A stretch of 53,993 nucleotides of DNA from Alphaproteobacteria bacterium (GCA_017479985.1 JAFVBL010000007.1:1-53993), one strand, 5' to 3'. Shown: positions 8,547-16,119, numbered from the stretch's first letter. The notes: generated from the sequence alone by a model not told the origin. Made by a program: numbers and translations.

Positions 8547-8954
8547 ATGGCGGAAAAGACGGAAAAAATTTTGCAATCCCAGACTGCCGGTCGGGTGATT
8601 GTTGCCGTTTGCGGATTCGGTAAATGGATAGCTTTTGTTTCGGCGGTGGTTTGCGTCCTGAGTTTCTTGTCAAATTTAAAAAGTGATTTATTACGCATTA
8701 TCTTGGTCGTTGCTGTATTTTTGGCAACTCAAATTTGTGCGTGGCGCGTATATTTGGATAAATTCCTGTTTGAAATTTTATACGATAAAAATATGTCCGT
8801 ATCGCATTTTGATTTTGCGCTTTATTATTTATTCGGCCGGCAAATCAAAGACAAAACCTACGCCGAACGTTGGAACGGAACACGCTGTTTGATATATTTT
8901 GCGCTTCTCGGCTTGCTTTTGCAATGTACCTTGTTGCTTGCCGGATTGTTTTAA
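8547..8954 (+). CDS. Small membrane protein, last gene of the ynb-like operon
   Basis: ATG 8547 has AAAGGAG 8-14 bases upstream and lies 14 bp after the hydrolase/methyltransferase stop; an upstream in-frame ATG inside the previous gene is not used. The 135-residue product has three hydrophobic segments (about 36-54, 56-73 and 113-133), with a charged loop between the second and third. In E. coli the fourth gene (ynbD) encodes a phosphatase-like protein; this one shows no phosphatase motif and is not its homologue as far as I can see. It may be an accessory subunit for the lipid-modifying enzymes upstream. Confidence 0.7.
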   Translation: MAEKTEKILQSQTAGRVIVAVCGFGKWIAFVSAVVCVLSFLSNLKSDLLRIILVVAVFLATQICAWRVYLDKFLFEILYDKNMSVSHFDFALYYLFGRQIKDKTYAERWNGTRCLIYFALLGLLLQCTLLLAGLF

Positions 8955-8974
8955 GTTTTTCATAAAGAGCAGAT

Positions 8975-9013
8975 AAAAAACAATCCCGACTTATTAAAGA
9001 CGGGATTGCTTTT
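8975..9013. terminator. Bidirectional rho-independent terminator
   Basis: CAATCCCG (8981-8988) and CGGGATTG (9001-9008) form a perfect 8-bp stem. An A-run on the left gives a T-run for the minus strand (fabI) and CTTTT follows on the plus strand, so it serves both convergent operons. Confidence 0.8.
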
Positions 9014-9028
9014 AACGCTTATATCAGT

Positions 9029-9850
9029 TTAAAATTCCTGCAGAACTTCGGCACTTTCCGCAGCTTTATCTATATTAACCATAGCGATTTTGTTGTAGCC
9101 GGCATCAACGTGCACAACTTCACCCGTAACGGCGGCGCCCAAATCCGAGAGCAAGCTCAGAGCCATATTGCCGACCTGTGTTTGCGTCACATTGCATTGC
9201 AATGGTGCATTGAGCTCATTCCAACGCAAAATGGTGCGGAAATCTCCGATACCTGATGCCGCCAACGTTTTAATCGGACCGGCAGAAATCGCGTTGACAC
9301 GTACGTTTTGTTTACCCATATCCACAGCGGCATAACGTACCGATGCTTCCAAAGCGGCCTTTGCCACGCCCATAATGTTATAGTTCGGCAAAACGCGTTC
9401 GGCGCCCAAATAAGTCAATGTCACAATCGCGCCGTTTTCGTTCATAATCGGCGAAGCGCAACGGCAGGCTTCCAAAAACGAATAGCAGGAAATATGCATT
9501 GTATTTAAGAAATTGTCGAGCGTGGTATCAATGGTACGTCCGCGCAGCTGATCTTTATCGGAAAAAGCGATTGCATGCACCACAAAGTCAATTTTGCCCC
9601 ACTTTTCGCCGAGTTCCTTAAAGCAATTTTCGACCGAAGCGCTATCCGTCACATCACACTTTATCAACAACGGATTATTCAGCTGTTCTGCCAGCGGTTT
9701 TACGCGCTTTTCAAGCATTTCGTTCTGATACGAAATCGCAATTTGCGCACCGTGTTCATTCAGCGCCTGAGCAATTCCCCACGCAATAGATCTGTCATTG
9801 GCAAGTCCCATAATCAGACCTTTTTTACCCGCCATAAGTTGTTCTGCCAT
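9029..9850 (-). CDS. fabI: Enoyl-[acyl-carrier-protein] reductase (NADH), FabI
   Basis: FabI reduces the enoyl-ACP double bond in the last step of each fatty-acid elongation cycle. The 273-residue product begins at ATG 9850 with AAAGGAT upstream. It is an atypical short-chain dehydrogenase: the nucleotide-binding region reads GLANDRSIAWGIA, and the active-site residues Y147, Y157 and K164 (Y-x6-K) are present. The C-terminal GEVVHVDAGY is typical. The length equals that of classical FabI (about 262-275). It is transcribed alone, ending at a terminator shared with the ynb-like operon. Confidence 0.95.
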   Translation of the reverse strand: MAEQLMAGKKGLIMGLANDRSIAWGIAQALNEHGAQIAISYQNEMLEKRVKPLAEQLNNPLLIKCDVTDSASVENCFKELGEKWGKIDFVVHAIAFSDKDQLRGRTIDTTLDNFLNTMHISCYSFLEACRCASPIMNENGAIVTLTYLGAERVLPNYNIMGVAKAALEASVRYAAVDMGKQNVRVNAISAGPIKTLAASGIGDFRTILRWNELNAPLQCNVTQTQVGNMALSLLSDLGAAVTGEVVHVDAGYNKIAMVNIDKAAESAEVLQEF

Positions 9851-9952
9851 AGTTTTATCCTTTTTTAAGTTATTTAGTTCTATATTAAATTATGTTTGAG
9901 ATATTTATACAGAATTTATCTTATTTGTAAATCTTTTTTTGAAAGTTGTGCG

Positions 9953-10843
9953 ATGTGCAAAGGTTTTATCTCTAAAAAGCAGCGGCAAATTATATGGTTG
10001 TTTGCCAAATATTTGTTTACTCGTGTGCAAGACGCGATGATTCTCCGCTCTGCGGCAGCATTGAGTTATACGACATTGTTGGCGGTTGTGCCGTTTATGG
10101 CGGTTGTGTTGGCGGTGTTTGCGTTTTTTCCGATGTTTGCCGATATGCGCGCACAAGTACAAGATATGCTGATTCGCTATGTTATGCCGGATATGATTCA
10201 GAATGTGCAAAATTATGTGACAGAATTTATTGGTGCGGCCGGCAAACTCACCACCATCGGTTTGGGCGGTATTGCACTGACGGCAGTGTTTATGCTCTCA
10301 ACCATTGAAGACAGTTTCAATTTTATTTTTCAAATCAAGCGGCGGCGCAAAATCACCACAAAAATATACGGTTATACATTTATTATTATCGTATGCCCTT
10401 TGCTCATCGGTTCGGCACTGTATCTGAAAGGTTATTTGTTTACAATCCGCTATCTTAATCCCGAAAACATTATAGGTTATAATTTGTTTGCGGCTTATAT
10501 TCTGCCGCATTTGCCGACATTGCTGTGTTTGATGTTTGCGTATGTTTTGGTGCCAAACAAAAAAGTTTGTTACAAAAATGCGTTTTACGGTGCTTTGTTT
10601 GCCTCTGCGGCAATGTTTATTCTGCGTATCGGGTTCGGCTATTTTTTAGCTCTCAACGTAACATACAAAACAATTTACGGCGCATTGGCGGCAGTTCCGG
10701 TGTTGCTTGTTTGGATGTATCTGTGGTGGAACGTGGTGCTTTCCGGCGCCATTTTAACCGCTGCATTGGAAGACTTTAGTCATAAAAAAAGCCTCTGGCG
10801 CAAGGTTGCCGATGCTTCTTCGGGTAATTCAGAACAAACATAA
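9953..10843 (+). CDS. YihY family inner-membrane protein
   Basis: I prefer ATG 9953 over the TTG at 9896, which would add an N-terminus atypical for the family; neither start has a strong ribosome site. The 296-residue protein has about six membrane helices and the YihY family features RSAAALSYTTLLAVVPF near the N-terminus and a C-terminal VPVLLVWMYLWWNVVLSGA. The family was once annotated as ribonuclease BN, but that was a misassignment; its molecular role is unknown. It is divergent from fabI with about 100 bp between them. Confidence 0.85.
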   Translation: MCKGFISKKQRQIIWLFAKYLFTRVQDAMILRSAAALSYTTLLAVVPFMAVVLAVFAFFPMFADMRAQVQDMLIRYVMPDMIQNVQNYVTEFIGAAGKLTTIGLGGIALTAVFMLSTIEDSFNFIFQIKRRRKITTKIYGYTFIIIVCPLLIGSALYLKGYLFTIRYLNPENIIGYNLFAAYILPHLPTLLCLMFAYVLVPNKKVCYKNAFYGALFASAAMFILRIGFGYFLALNVTYKTIYGALAAVPVLLVWMYLWWNVVLSGAILTAALEDFSHKKSLWRKVADASSGNSEQT

Positions 10844-10933
10844 ATAAGGCAGTATTTTTATCAAAAACCCTGCGGAAATTTTTCGGTTGCTTTTTATTCG
10901 GCTTTTCGATACATTAAAAACGGAGAAAATGTT

Positions 10934-11329
10934 ATGAGTATCTTATCTTCTATTCCGCTGTTTTCGGTCGGAGGCAGTATTCTGGGGACGTCGGCATCGC
11001 TGTTGGCTACCGCTGCAATTTTTGCCGGCTGGGCATTGATTTTGCTTGTGTTGCACCCGCTGCACGCCACATTGTTTATTATTGCTGCATTATTTGAATA
11101 CGCCGTTATTTCGTGGTTTGGTTTCCATCTGTGGTTTAATTTTTTCAGCTTTTTTATTTGCTATATTGCGCTGTTTGTGCTGTATTCTGTGTTTTTGCGC
11201 AAACTTCTGCCGTTGCCGAAAAGCGACATTGAACATCTGATTAAACTCAGCGAACTCAAAAAAGAAGACTTGCTGACCGAAGAAGAATATAAAGCAGCCA
11301 AAAAACGTCTGCTTAAAATCAGACACTAA
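10934..11329 (+). CDS. Membrane protein with a C-terminal SHOCT domain
   Basis: ATG 10934 has CGGAG upstream. The first 95 residues are strongly hydrophobic (about three helices). The last 35 form a SHOCT domain (KLSELKKEDLLTEEEYKAAK), a short helical module commonly placed at the C-terminus of membrane or phage proteins and thought to mediate oligomerisation. Function is otherwise unknown. Its stop codon overlaps that of the convergent lipoprotein gene by 3 bp. Confidence 0.75.
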   Translation: MSILSSIPLFSVGGSILGTSASLLATAAIFAGWALILLVLHPLHATLFIIAALFEYAVISWFGFHLWFNFFSFFICYIALFVLYSVFLRKLLPLPKSDIEHLIKLSELKKEDLLTEEEYKAAKKRLLKIRH

Positions 11330-11985
11330 TCGTCGGAAATGTTGCTGTCTATCCATAGCGATTTGATAAATGCCTGCCGTTGGTCGCGTACCGGATTACA
11401 CGAAATAACACCGCTTGCATCAGCCAAACATTGCATTCCGATATCGGCACTCTGATAACTGCCGTATTTGCCGTATACATCGGCAATTTTAGGCAGCATA
11501 TCTTCAATTTCTTCGATTGTATCGGCACAAAAATATGAGTCATAGCTTGAACTTGAAGTGTTTTTGCGACCGATTTTGAGCGTAAAACAAGTTTTATCTC
11601 GGTCTGCTTTAATGGTACGATTATCGGTATAATCTGCGGTACGCCCGTCTAACCCATCGGCAAAAAGCGGAATTCCTTCAGCACTGTTTGCGTTTGAAAA
11701 ATTACGAATCCCGCCGTTTGTATCGGCTTTATAAATGGTATCCACGTCAAAAATACCGATAAAATCCGCATTTTCGGCAGAAGTAGCTGTTTTCATACCG
11801 ATTTCGCCAAACTTTTTGCTGAGCAATCGGCGAATATCTGCGGCATAAGTACTGCGCATACCGCTTCTGAAATAAATGCTTTGCCCGTGCTCCTGCGCCA
11901 GCGTATTACTTATCTTTAAGTGATACGGATCTTGCGCACACGCCGAAATCATCAAACCGGCAATAACAATCATAAGTTTTTTCAT
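11326..11985 (-). CDS. Lipoprotein of unknown function, 219 aa
   Basis: ATG 11985 has AAAGGAC upstream on the minus strand. The N-terminus is a lipoprotein signal ending ISAC (Cys near residue 16), so it is probably lipid-anchored. The mature part is a soluble alpha/beta-looking domain with a pattern of alternating basic and acidic residues, a DVDTIY segment near residue 80 and three further cysteines in the C-terminal half. It is not assigned to a family. The arrangement (lipobox, then repeated TAxxxxxAD-type segments) resembles small outer-membrane lipoproteins but gives no function. Confidence 0.7.
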   Translation of the reverse strand: MKKLMIVIAGLMISACAQDPYHLKISNTLAQEHGQSIYFRSGMRSTYAADIRRLLSKKFGEIGMKTATSAENADFIGIFDVDTIYKADTNGGIRNFSNANSAEGIPLFADGLDGRTADYTDNRTIKADRDKTCFTLKIGRKNTSSSSYDSYFCADTIEEIEDMLPKIADVYGKYGSYQSADIGMQCLADASGVISCNPVRDQRQAFIKSLWIDSNISDD

Positions 11986-12090
11986 ATTTTCTGTCCTTTG
12001 TCGTATATGTCATAAATATATCTGCTTAATTTTAATTTTTTATTGATAAAATATAAAATATATGTATTTTATCGTTCGTTGGAATAAAAA

Positions 12091-13578
12091 ATGAGTATGC
12101 CTGAAAAAAATGTTGATATTTTTGCACTGACGGATTGTCATCAGGAGGCGCGCAAATTGTGCCTTCTTTTCAGCGGTATCATAAAACGTGCGCAGACCAA
12201 CGGCAGAAATACACTGATTTGTGATTGCGGCGATTTATTTAAAGGAATTTACGACCGGGAGCTTTGTGTCGACAGCTATTTGAAGTTGCGCCGGAAATTG
12301 CCTGAGGCTAAAATTGTTGTGGCGCTCGGTAATAACGACTTTGGCTTCAACAGTGAACAGCTTAATTTTTTACAACAAACCGCCAAGCGTTTTAATCAGG
12401 CAAATATTCACGTTTTGTGCGCCAATTTGCAGGATTTGGAAACCGGTACTTGCCCGAAATGGGTTGACCCGTATATTCTGCTTGAAATCAACGGCAAAAA
12501 AATATTGCTGACGGCGTTTTGCGTCAATTATATCAAATTGCAGCGCTACGGTTTACAATTATGTGATTTGTCTGAAACACTGCAAAAACTTGCTCCGACC
12601 GTTAAATATATTGCACCGGATGCGTTTATTATTCTTAATCACGCATTGCGTACCACCAGCGCCGAACTTTGGAAAACGGCACAGCAATGCGGGATAAATG
12701 TTGATTTGATTATCGGCGGACACGAACATTCGACAGTCGAACCGAATCCGGAACAGCGCACATATTATCCGCAGGCATTCAGCCGCACAATGTTAAAGTT
12801 TGATTTGGAATTTGGCGAAAAACAAACCGAATTGGCGTTGATTGAGACAGTTTCGCAAAAAACGGAAAAACTTAATGCAATTTTTGCAAAGGCGCTTGAT
12901 GAATACGAAAATCAGGTCGGTTTAAATGTTTCGATAGCCAGAAGCACTCTGGATTTGCCGCGTTCATATTCCGATGCGTGCCCGCTCGGCAGCTTTGTCG
13001 CCGATCAGATGCGGCAGGCAGCAAAAGCCGACTTGGCAATGCTTTCCACCGGATATTTGACCCACGCGTTGCGCTATGAAAAGGACAAGATGCTGACAAT
13101 GTATAATTTGGAACGTGTTTTTTCTGCCGAAACGCCGGTGCAAACGGTTATGCTCTCGCCCAAAACACTCAAAGCCGTCTTAAATAATGCGATTCGTTTT
13201 CGCTATATGCAGATTTACGGTAACACCAGATTTTTGCAGTGTTCCTCTAATTTGGGTATTATTTGCGCACAAAATGCGGAAAATTTCGGCGAAGTCAAAC
13301 AAATTATCATTAACGGTGAACCGATATTGGACGACGACGGTAATCCTCAGCATCCCGAAGACGAATATCTGTGCGCGGTAGATCCGTTTATCGGCTCGGG
13401 TGAACTCGGGTATGATATGTTGCGTGCCGTGTCGAAAGAAACGCTGTTGAAAAATAATCGGTTGGTGCGTATAAAAGATCTGATTTTACAAGCGGTGAAA
13501 GATGCCGAACACCAATATTCGGAAGGTTTTGTTTATCCGTATACCAAAATCATCGATTTGCAGAATAAAAATCAATAA
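12091..13578 (+). CDS. UshA/5'-nucleotidase-like metallophosphoesterase, apparently cytoplasmic
   Basis: The protein has the calcineurin-like metal sites in order: TDCHQ (residues 13-17), GDLFKG (about 48), LGNNDFGF (about 80), NHA (about 184) and GGHEHS (about 209). The C-terminal half (about 280-490) is a 5'-nucleotidase-type substrate-binding domain. There is no signal peptide, unlike most UshA-type enzymes, and the typical GNHE reads GNND. It probably hydrolyses a nucleotide or related phosphoester inside the cell. ATG 12091 and ATG 12097 are both possible starts; only a weak GGA lies upstream. Confidence 0.8.
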   Translation: MSMPEKNVDIFALTDCHQEARKLCLLFSGIIKRAQTNGRNTLICDCGDLFKGIYDRELCVDSYLKLRRKLPEAKIVVALGNNDFGFNSEQLNFLQQTAKRFNQANIHVLCANLQDLETGTCPKWVDPYILLEINGKKILLTAFCVNYIKLQRYGLQLCDLSETLQKLAPTVKYIAPDAFIILNHALRTTSAELWKTAQQCGINVDLIIGGHEHSTVEPNPEQRTYYPQAFSRTMLKFDLEFGEKQTELALIETVSQKTEKLNAIFAKALDEYENQVGLNVSIARSTLDLPRSYSDACPLGSFVADQMRQAAKADLAMLSTGYLTHALRYEKDKMLTMYNLERVFSAETPVQTVMLSPKTLKAVLNNAIRFRYMQIYGNTRFLQCSSNLGIICAQNAENFGEVKQIIINGEPILDDDGNPQHPEDEYLCAVDPFIGSGELGYDMLRAVSKETLLKNNRLVRIKDLILQAVKDAEHQYSEGFVYPYTKIIDLQNKNQ

Positions 13579-13588
13579 CAAAAATATC

Positions 13589-13617
13589 TTGACAAAAAAA
13601 TGAAAGTATTGTATACA
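13589..13617 (+). promoter_or_regulatory. Near-consensus sigma-70 promoter
   Basis: TTGACA (13589-13594), a 17-bp spacer and TATACA (13612-13617) form the best promoter match in the window. Transcription would start near 13624, giving a leader of about 170 nt before the gene at 13794. Confidence 0.75.
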
Positions 13618-13750
13618 GGCTATGTATTTGAGTTATTGAGAAATTATGATGTAGCGATTCTGTTTGGGCGATTTTCGTTTGAATGATGTGGCATACGTCT
13701 TGCTTCTCCGGCTTAATACACAATGTTTTACTTAAAAGAGGGAACGGGAC

Positions 13751-13807
13751 GTGGCAAAGGACACACCCTCTATAAACAAACTCAGATTAGCGTATGGCAA
13801 AGTTTGA
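13751..13807 (+). CDS. Possible 18-residue leader peptide overlapping the next gene
   Basis: GTG 13751 has GAGGGAACGGGA upstream and opens an 18-codon frame (peptide beginning MAKDTPSINKLRL) that ends in TGA at 13805-13807, 14 nt inside the following gene but in a different frame. The downstream ATG at 13794 lacks a ribosome site, so translation of this leader could couple to it. The evidence is only positional. Confidence 0.3.
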   Translation: MAKDTPSINKLRLAYGKV

Positions 13808-14165
13808 GTTTTTTGCTGAAGACGTCAAAAAGGTGATTAACGACTTGCATCTCTACCGTTCAGGTTGGGCAAATGACATTCGCGAAGGATGGAATTGTTC
13901 AATCCCCGGAGCCAAGGAAATTGAGTACGAATTGTACGAGATTTCTGCAGTTATCATTCTCGCTTTGGATGATCGTTTGGCAGGGCGCGGATGGGACAAG
14001 ATGGCAATGTTTCTCACCAAAGACAAATTGACCCGTCTGGTGCAGTCTGAGAACTTTAAGAAGTTTGACGAAATGGGACAGTTACACCTCTGCGGAGTTG
14101 TTACCGGCGGAACCAAACATCATATTCGAGTGATGTTTGAGTGTTTGGAAGCCTTAACCGCCTGA
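13794..14165 (+). CDS. Hypothetical protein, 123 aa
   Basis: ATG 13794 is the first in-frame start after an upstream stop at 13788-13790. It has no clear Shine-Dalgarno, which fits translational coupling to the leader frame that overlaps it. The product is a compact mixed alpha/beta protein with a hydrophobic middle segment (AVIILALDDRLAGRGW) and a basic C-terminal GGTKHHIRVMFE. I do not recognise the family. It forms a single-gene transcription unit with its own strong promoter and terminator, which suggests a regulated, abundant small protein. Confidence 0.75.
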   Translation: MAKFEFFAEDVKKVINDLHLYRSGWANDIREGWNCSIPGAKEIEYELYEISAVIILALDDRLAGRGWDKMAMFLTKDKLTRLVQSENFKKFDEMGQLHLCGVVTGGTKHHIRVMFECLEALTA

Positions 14166-14174
14166 TGGAAGTAC

Positions 14175-14216
14175 AAAAAAGAGAGTAAAGGTTGATATGC
14201 CTTTGCTCTCTTTTTT
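14175..14216 (+). terminator. Rho-independent terminator
   Basis: GAGAGTAAAGG and CCTTTGCTCTC form an 11-bp stem (one G-U) flanked by an A-run and a six-T run. It lies 9 bp after the 123-residue gene. Confidence 0.85.
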
Positions 14217-14257
14217 GATATATCCGAAATTGTTGTTCAAAAAATGCGCATTTTCTG

Positions 14258-14285
14258 TTGCAAGAAGGCAAAATATGTGTATGAT
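14258..14285 (+). promoter_or_regulatory. Candidate sigma-70 promoter for the glycosyltransferase gene
   Basis: TTGCAA (14258-14263), a 16-bp spacer and TATGAT (14280-14285), followed by a GGAGA ribosome site and ATG 14308. Confidence 0.5.
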
Positions 14286-14307
14286 AGCATACTAGGAGAC
14301 TTGGTAT

Positions 14308-15078
14308 ATGGTAAAAATATCGGCGTATGTCATCACACTGAATGAAGAAAAGCGACTGGGAAAAACATTGGACGCTTTGGAACAGGTTGCCGACGAAATC
14401 GTTGTGGTCGACAGCGGAAGCATCGACAGAACAGAAGAAATTGCCCGCAGTCATTCAAAAGTGCGTTTTATGCATCACGATTGGATAAGTTATGCCAATC
14501 AGAAGAATTTTGCGCAGAATCAATGTAAATATGATTGGTTGTTGATGATTGATGCCGACGAAGTGCTTTCTGATGAGCTGATTGCCGAAATTAACGAGAT
14601 TAAGAAAGACCCGCTTTATGTGGTATATAAAATCCGTATCGGTGATATGTTCCCGGGGTTTAAACGACCGCGTCCGTTTACCAAGATGTATAACTTGGAG
14701 CGGCTGTATCATAAAGATTATGCTACAATGTATCCTGATTTGCTGACAAAAGACCGTATTGCTTTGACGGACGACGTGCGTGTCGGGCAGCTCAAAGGGT
14801 TGGTGCATCATTATTCGTATTTGACGATTGCCAATCAAATCAATAAGTTAAATCATTTTACAAATCAGGTGTTGGAAACGGCATTATCCGAAGGCAAGCA
14901 TTATTCAAGATTTCGTCTGATTACGGAATTTTTCCGCCAGTTTTTCTGCTACTACATTATTAAACGTCAATTTTTAAACGGGCGTTGGGGGCTGATTGCT
15001 TCCGTGAATTTGGCGTATTTCCGCTTTGTGAAGATTGCCAAATGGGTTGAGTGGCAAGCCACACACAATGAAAAATAA
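14308..15078 (+). CDS. Family 2 glycosyltransferase of the LOS-core type
   Basis: It transfers a sugar from a nucleotide sugar, probably onto the lipid A-core oligosaccharide at the inner face of the membrane. The 256-residue protein has the GT-A features SAYVITLNEEKRLGKTLDAL, VDSGSIDRT (about residues 35-43) and LMIDADE (about 80-86, DxD). It resembles the WaaE/KdtX group of short GT2 enzymes in length and in the C-terminal RFR/FRQFF helices. ATG 14308 follows GGAGA. It is probably a single-gene unit. Confidence 0.82.
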   Translation: MVKISAYVITLNEEKRLGKTLDALEQVADEIVVVDSGSIDRTEEIARSHSKVRFMHHDWISYANQKNFAQNQCKYDWLLMIDADEVLSDELIAEINEIKKDPLYVVYKIRIGDMFPGFKRPRPFTKMYNLERLYHKDYATMYPDLLTKDRIALTDDVRVGQLKGLVHHYSYLTIANQINKLNHFTNQVLETALSEGKHYSRFRLITEFFRQFFCYYIIKRQFLNGRWGLIASVNLAYFRFVKIAKWVEWQATHNEK

Positions 15079-15187
15079 ACGCAAGCTTACTTCGGGTATG
15101 ACACTGAAGTGCTTCACTGATGACAGTCTTTTTTATTACTCAAAAAGAAAAACAGCCATTGTCGGTTTTTGCCGGTCGGCAAGATGC

Positions 15188-15204
15188 GAAATGACTGTCA
15201 TTTC
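15188..15204. promoter_or_regulatory. 17-bp perfect inverted repeat
   Basis: GAAATGAC-T-GTCATTTC is an 8-bp perfect inverted repeat with one central base, placed between the convergent glycosyltransferase and HxlR genes. It could be an operator or a weak terminator (no clean T-run). No function is assigned. Confidence 0.3.
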
Positions 15205-15228
15205 ATATTTATTATAGTCGTACGAGAA

Positions 15229-15570
15229 TTATCCTAACGACGGCATCAGATTTTTAACGTTTTGGTTATAATAATTTTCTGCCCATTCGCGCATTGAATC
15301 CAACACCGGTTTCAAACTGTAACCGAAGTTTGTCAGTGTATATTCCACTCTCGGCGGAATTTGCGCATAAACAGTACGGATAAGAATCCCTTTTTCTTCC
15401 AAAGCGCGTAAATTTGAAGTCAAAACTTTTTGCGTAATATCGCCGAGTTCTTTTTTGATTTCACCAAAGCGCTTGGTGCCGTCCATCAGTTCTTGTATAA
15501 TCATTACTTTCCAACGGTCGCCCATTGTTTTGAGCGCCACTTCGACCAGATTCTGCGGCATTTCAATCAT
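15229..15570 (-). CDS. HxlR-family transcriptional regulator
   Basis: A winged-helix DNA-binding protein of the MarR-like HxlR family. I place the start at ATG 15570 (113 aa; GGGAG upstream) rather than at the upstream ATG 15603, whose extra residues look untypical. The visible pattern is ALKTMGDRWKVMIIQELM, then KRFGEIKKELGDITQKVLTSN (recognition helix region) and a wing containing PPRVEYTLT. The family often senses reactive carbonyls or redox compounds through a cysteine near the N-terminus; no such cysteine is visible here. Its target is unknown; the nearest candidate is its own promoter. Confidence 0.88.
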   Translation of the reverse strand: MIEMPQNLVEVALKTMGDRWKVMIIQELMDGTKRFGEIKKELGDITQKVLTSNLRALEEKGILIRTVYAQIPPRVEYTLTNFGYSLKPVLDSMREWAENYYNQNVKNLMPSLG

Positions 15571-15603
15571 TTTTTTGCTCCCAAAATATACATATACGCA
15601 CAA

Positions 15604-15632
15604 TATATATCATCATTAAGTCACAGATGCAA
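15604..15632 (-). promoter_or_regulatory. Candidate promoter of the HxlR gene
   Basis: On the minus strand TTGCAT (15632-15627), a 17-bp spacer and TATATA (15609-15604) sit about 34 bp before the start at 15570. Confidence 0.5.
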
Positions 15633-15668
15633 GTATAAATGTGAATTTTCCGCAAAAAAAGGACAATA

Positions 15669-15902
15669 CTACGGCTCTTCAAAAACAATGCGCATTTTTT
15701 TGCCGTAAAAGTTTGTAAGTTTGCGGATTGAGCCGTATTGTATAAATTTGCCGATTTCCATACCTTCAATAACATAAGCAGGTACACCTGTTTGCTTTTC
15801 TACGTGACGTATGTATAAACGCTTTTCGTCGCGCATTTTCCATAATTCGTGCCCGATTTGGCGCGTTGTTTCTCTATCTAACAGAAAACCTTTTTTGGTC
15901 AT
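15669..15902 (-). CDS. Small helix-turn-helix protein, 77 aa
   Basis: A small XRE-like protein: a helix (TRQIGHELWKMRDEKRLYIR), then VEKQTGVPAYVIEGMEIGK with the HTH-type spacing, then a short strand-rich tail. ATG 15902 is preceded by GGGAGTTCT on the minus strand. It lies downstream of a structured, terminator-ended RNA (15930-16075) that contains an exact 8-nt complement of this ribosome site. Its targets are unknown; the low sequence complexity of the match makes the exact HTH subfamily uncertain. Confidence 0.7.
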   Translation of the reverse strand: MTKKGFLLDRETTRQIGHELWKMRDEKRLYIRHVEKQTGVPAYVIEGMEIGKFIQYGSIRKLTNFYGKKMRIVFEEP

Positions 15903-15929
15903 TTTCAGAACTCCCTAATTTGTTAAATT

Positions 15930-15960
15930 AAAACAAAAACGACCACTCAAAAAGCGGTCG
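15930..15960 (-). terminator. Rho-independent terminator
   Basis: On the minus strand CGACCGC and GTGGTCG form a 7-bp stem (one G-U), followed by TTTTTGTTTT. The plus strand has no T-run, which fixes the direction. Confidence 0.75.
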
Positions 15961-16075
15961 GGAGTTCGAAACTGCGAATAATCAGTCCGATGTATTCAAT
16001 ATATTCCATCGGCTCCCCACCACGAGGAGTTTTTTATTCGTGGAGTTTCGACACTCCGCCGGCGACCTCTCGCCG
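15930..16075 (-). ncRNA. Candidate structured RNA (leader or riboswitch-like) ending at a terminator
   Basis: On the minus strand a TATAAT (16087-16082) with TTGCAA 19 bp upstream precedes an RNA that folds well by eye. In order: a hairpin GUCGGCGA-GAGG-UCGCCGGC (8 bp), a long-range stem GGAGUGUCGAAAC with GUUUCGAACUCC (12 bp, one bulge) enclosing two hairpins (CCACGA/UCGUGG and CCGAUG/CAUCGG), and a terminator (15960-15930) followed by TTTTTGTTTT. The left arm of the long stem can alternatively fold locally (GGAGU/ACUCC). No known family is recognised; it may be a free small RNA or an attenuating leader of the HTH gene at 15902. Confidence 0.55.
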
Positions 16076-16081
16076 ACAAAG

Positions 16082-16112
16082 ATTATATTAAAGCAAGTTA
16101 AAAAAATTGCAA
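16082..16112 (-). promoter_or_regulatory. Candidate promoter of the structured RNA
   Basis: On the minus strand TTGCAA (16112-16107) and consensus TATAAT (16087-16082) are 19 bp apart, in the gap downstream of yraN. Confidence 0.45.
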
Positions 16113-16119
16113 GAAAAAA

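Noticed and set aside
15035-15217. Open frame overlapping the end of the glycosyltransferase gene
   Set aside because: It has no ribosome site and covers hairpin-rich spacer; the peptide looks like translated noncoding DNA.
15930-16080. Possible tmRNA piece, because the plus strand contains TTCGA-like motifs and CCCCACCA
   Set aside because: The T-arm does not pair, no tag peptide is encoded, and the terminator runs the other way; a minus-strand RNA fits better.
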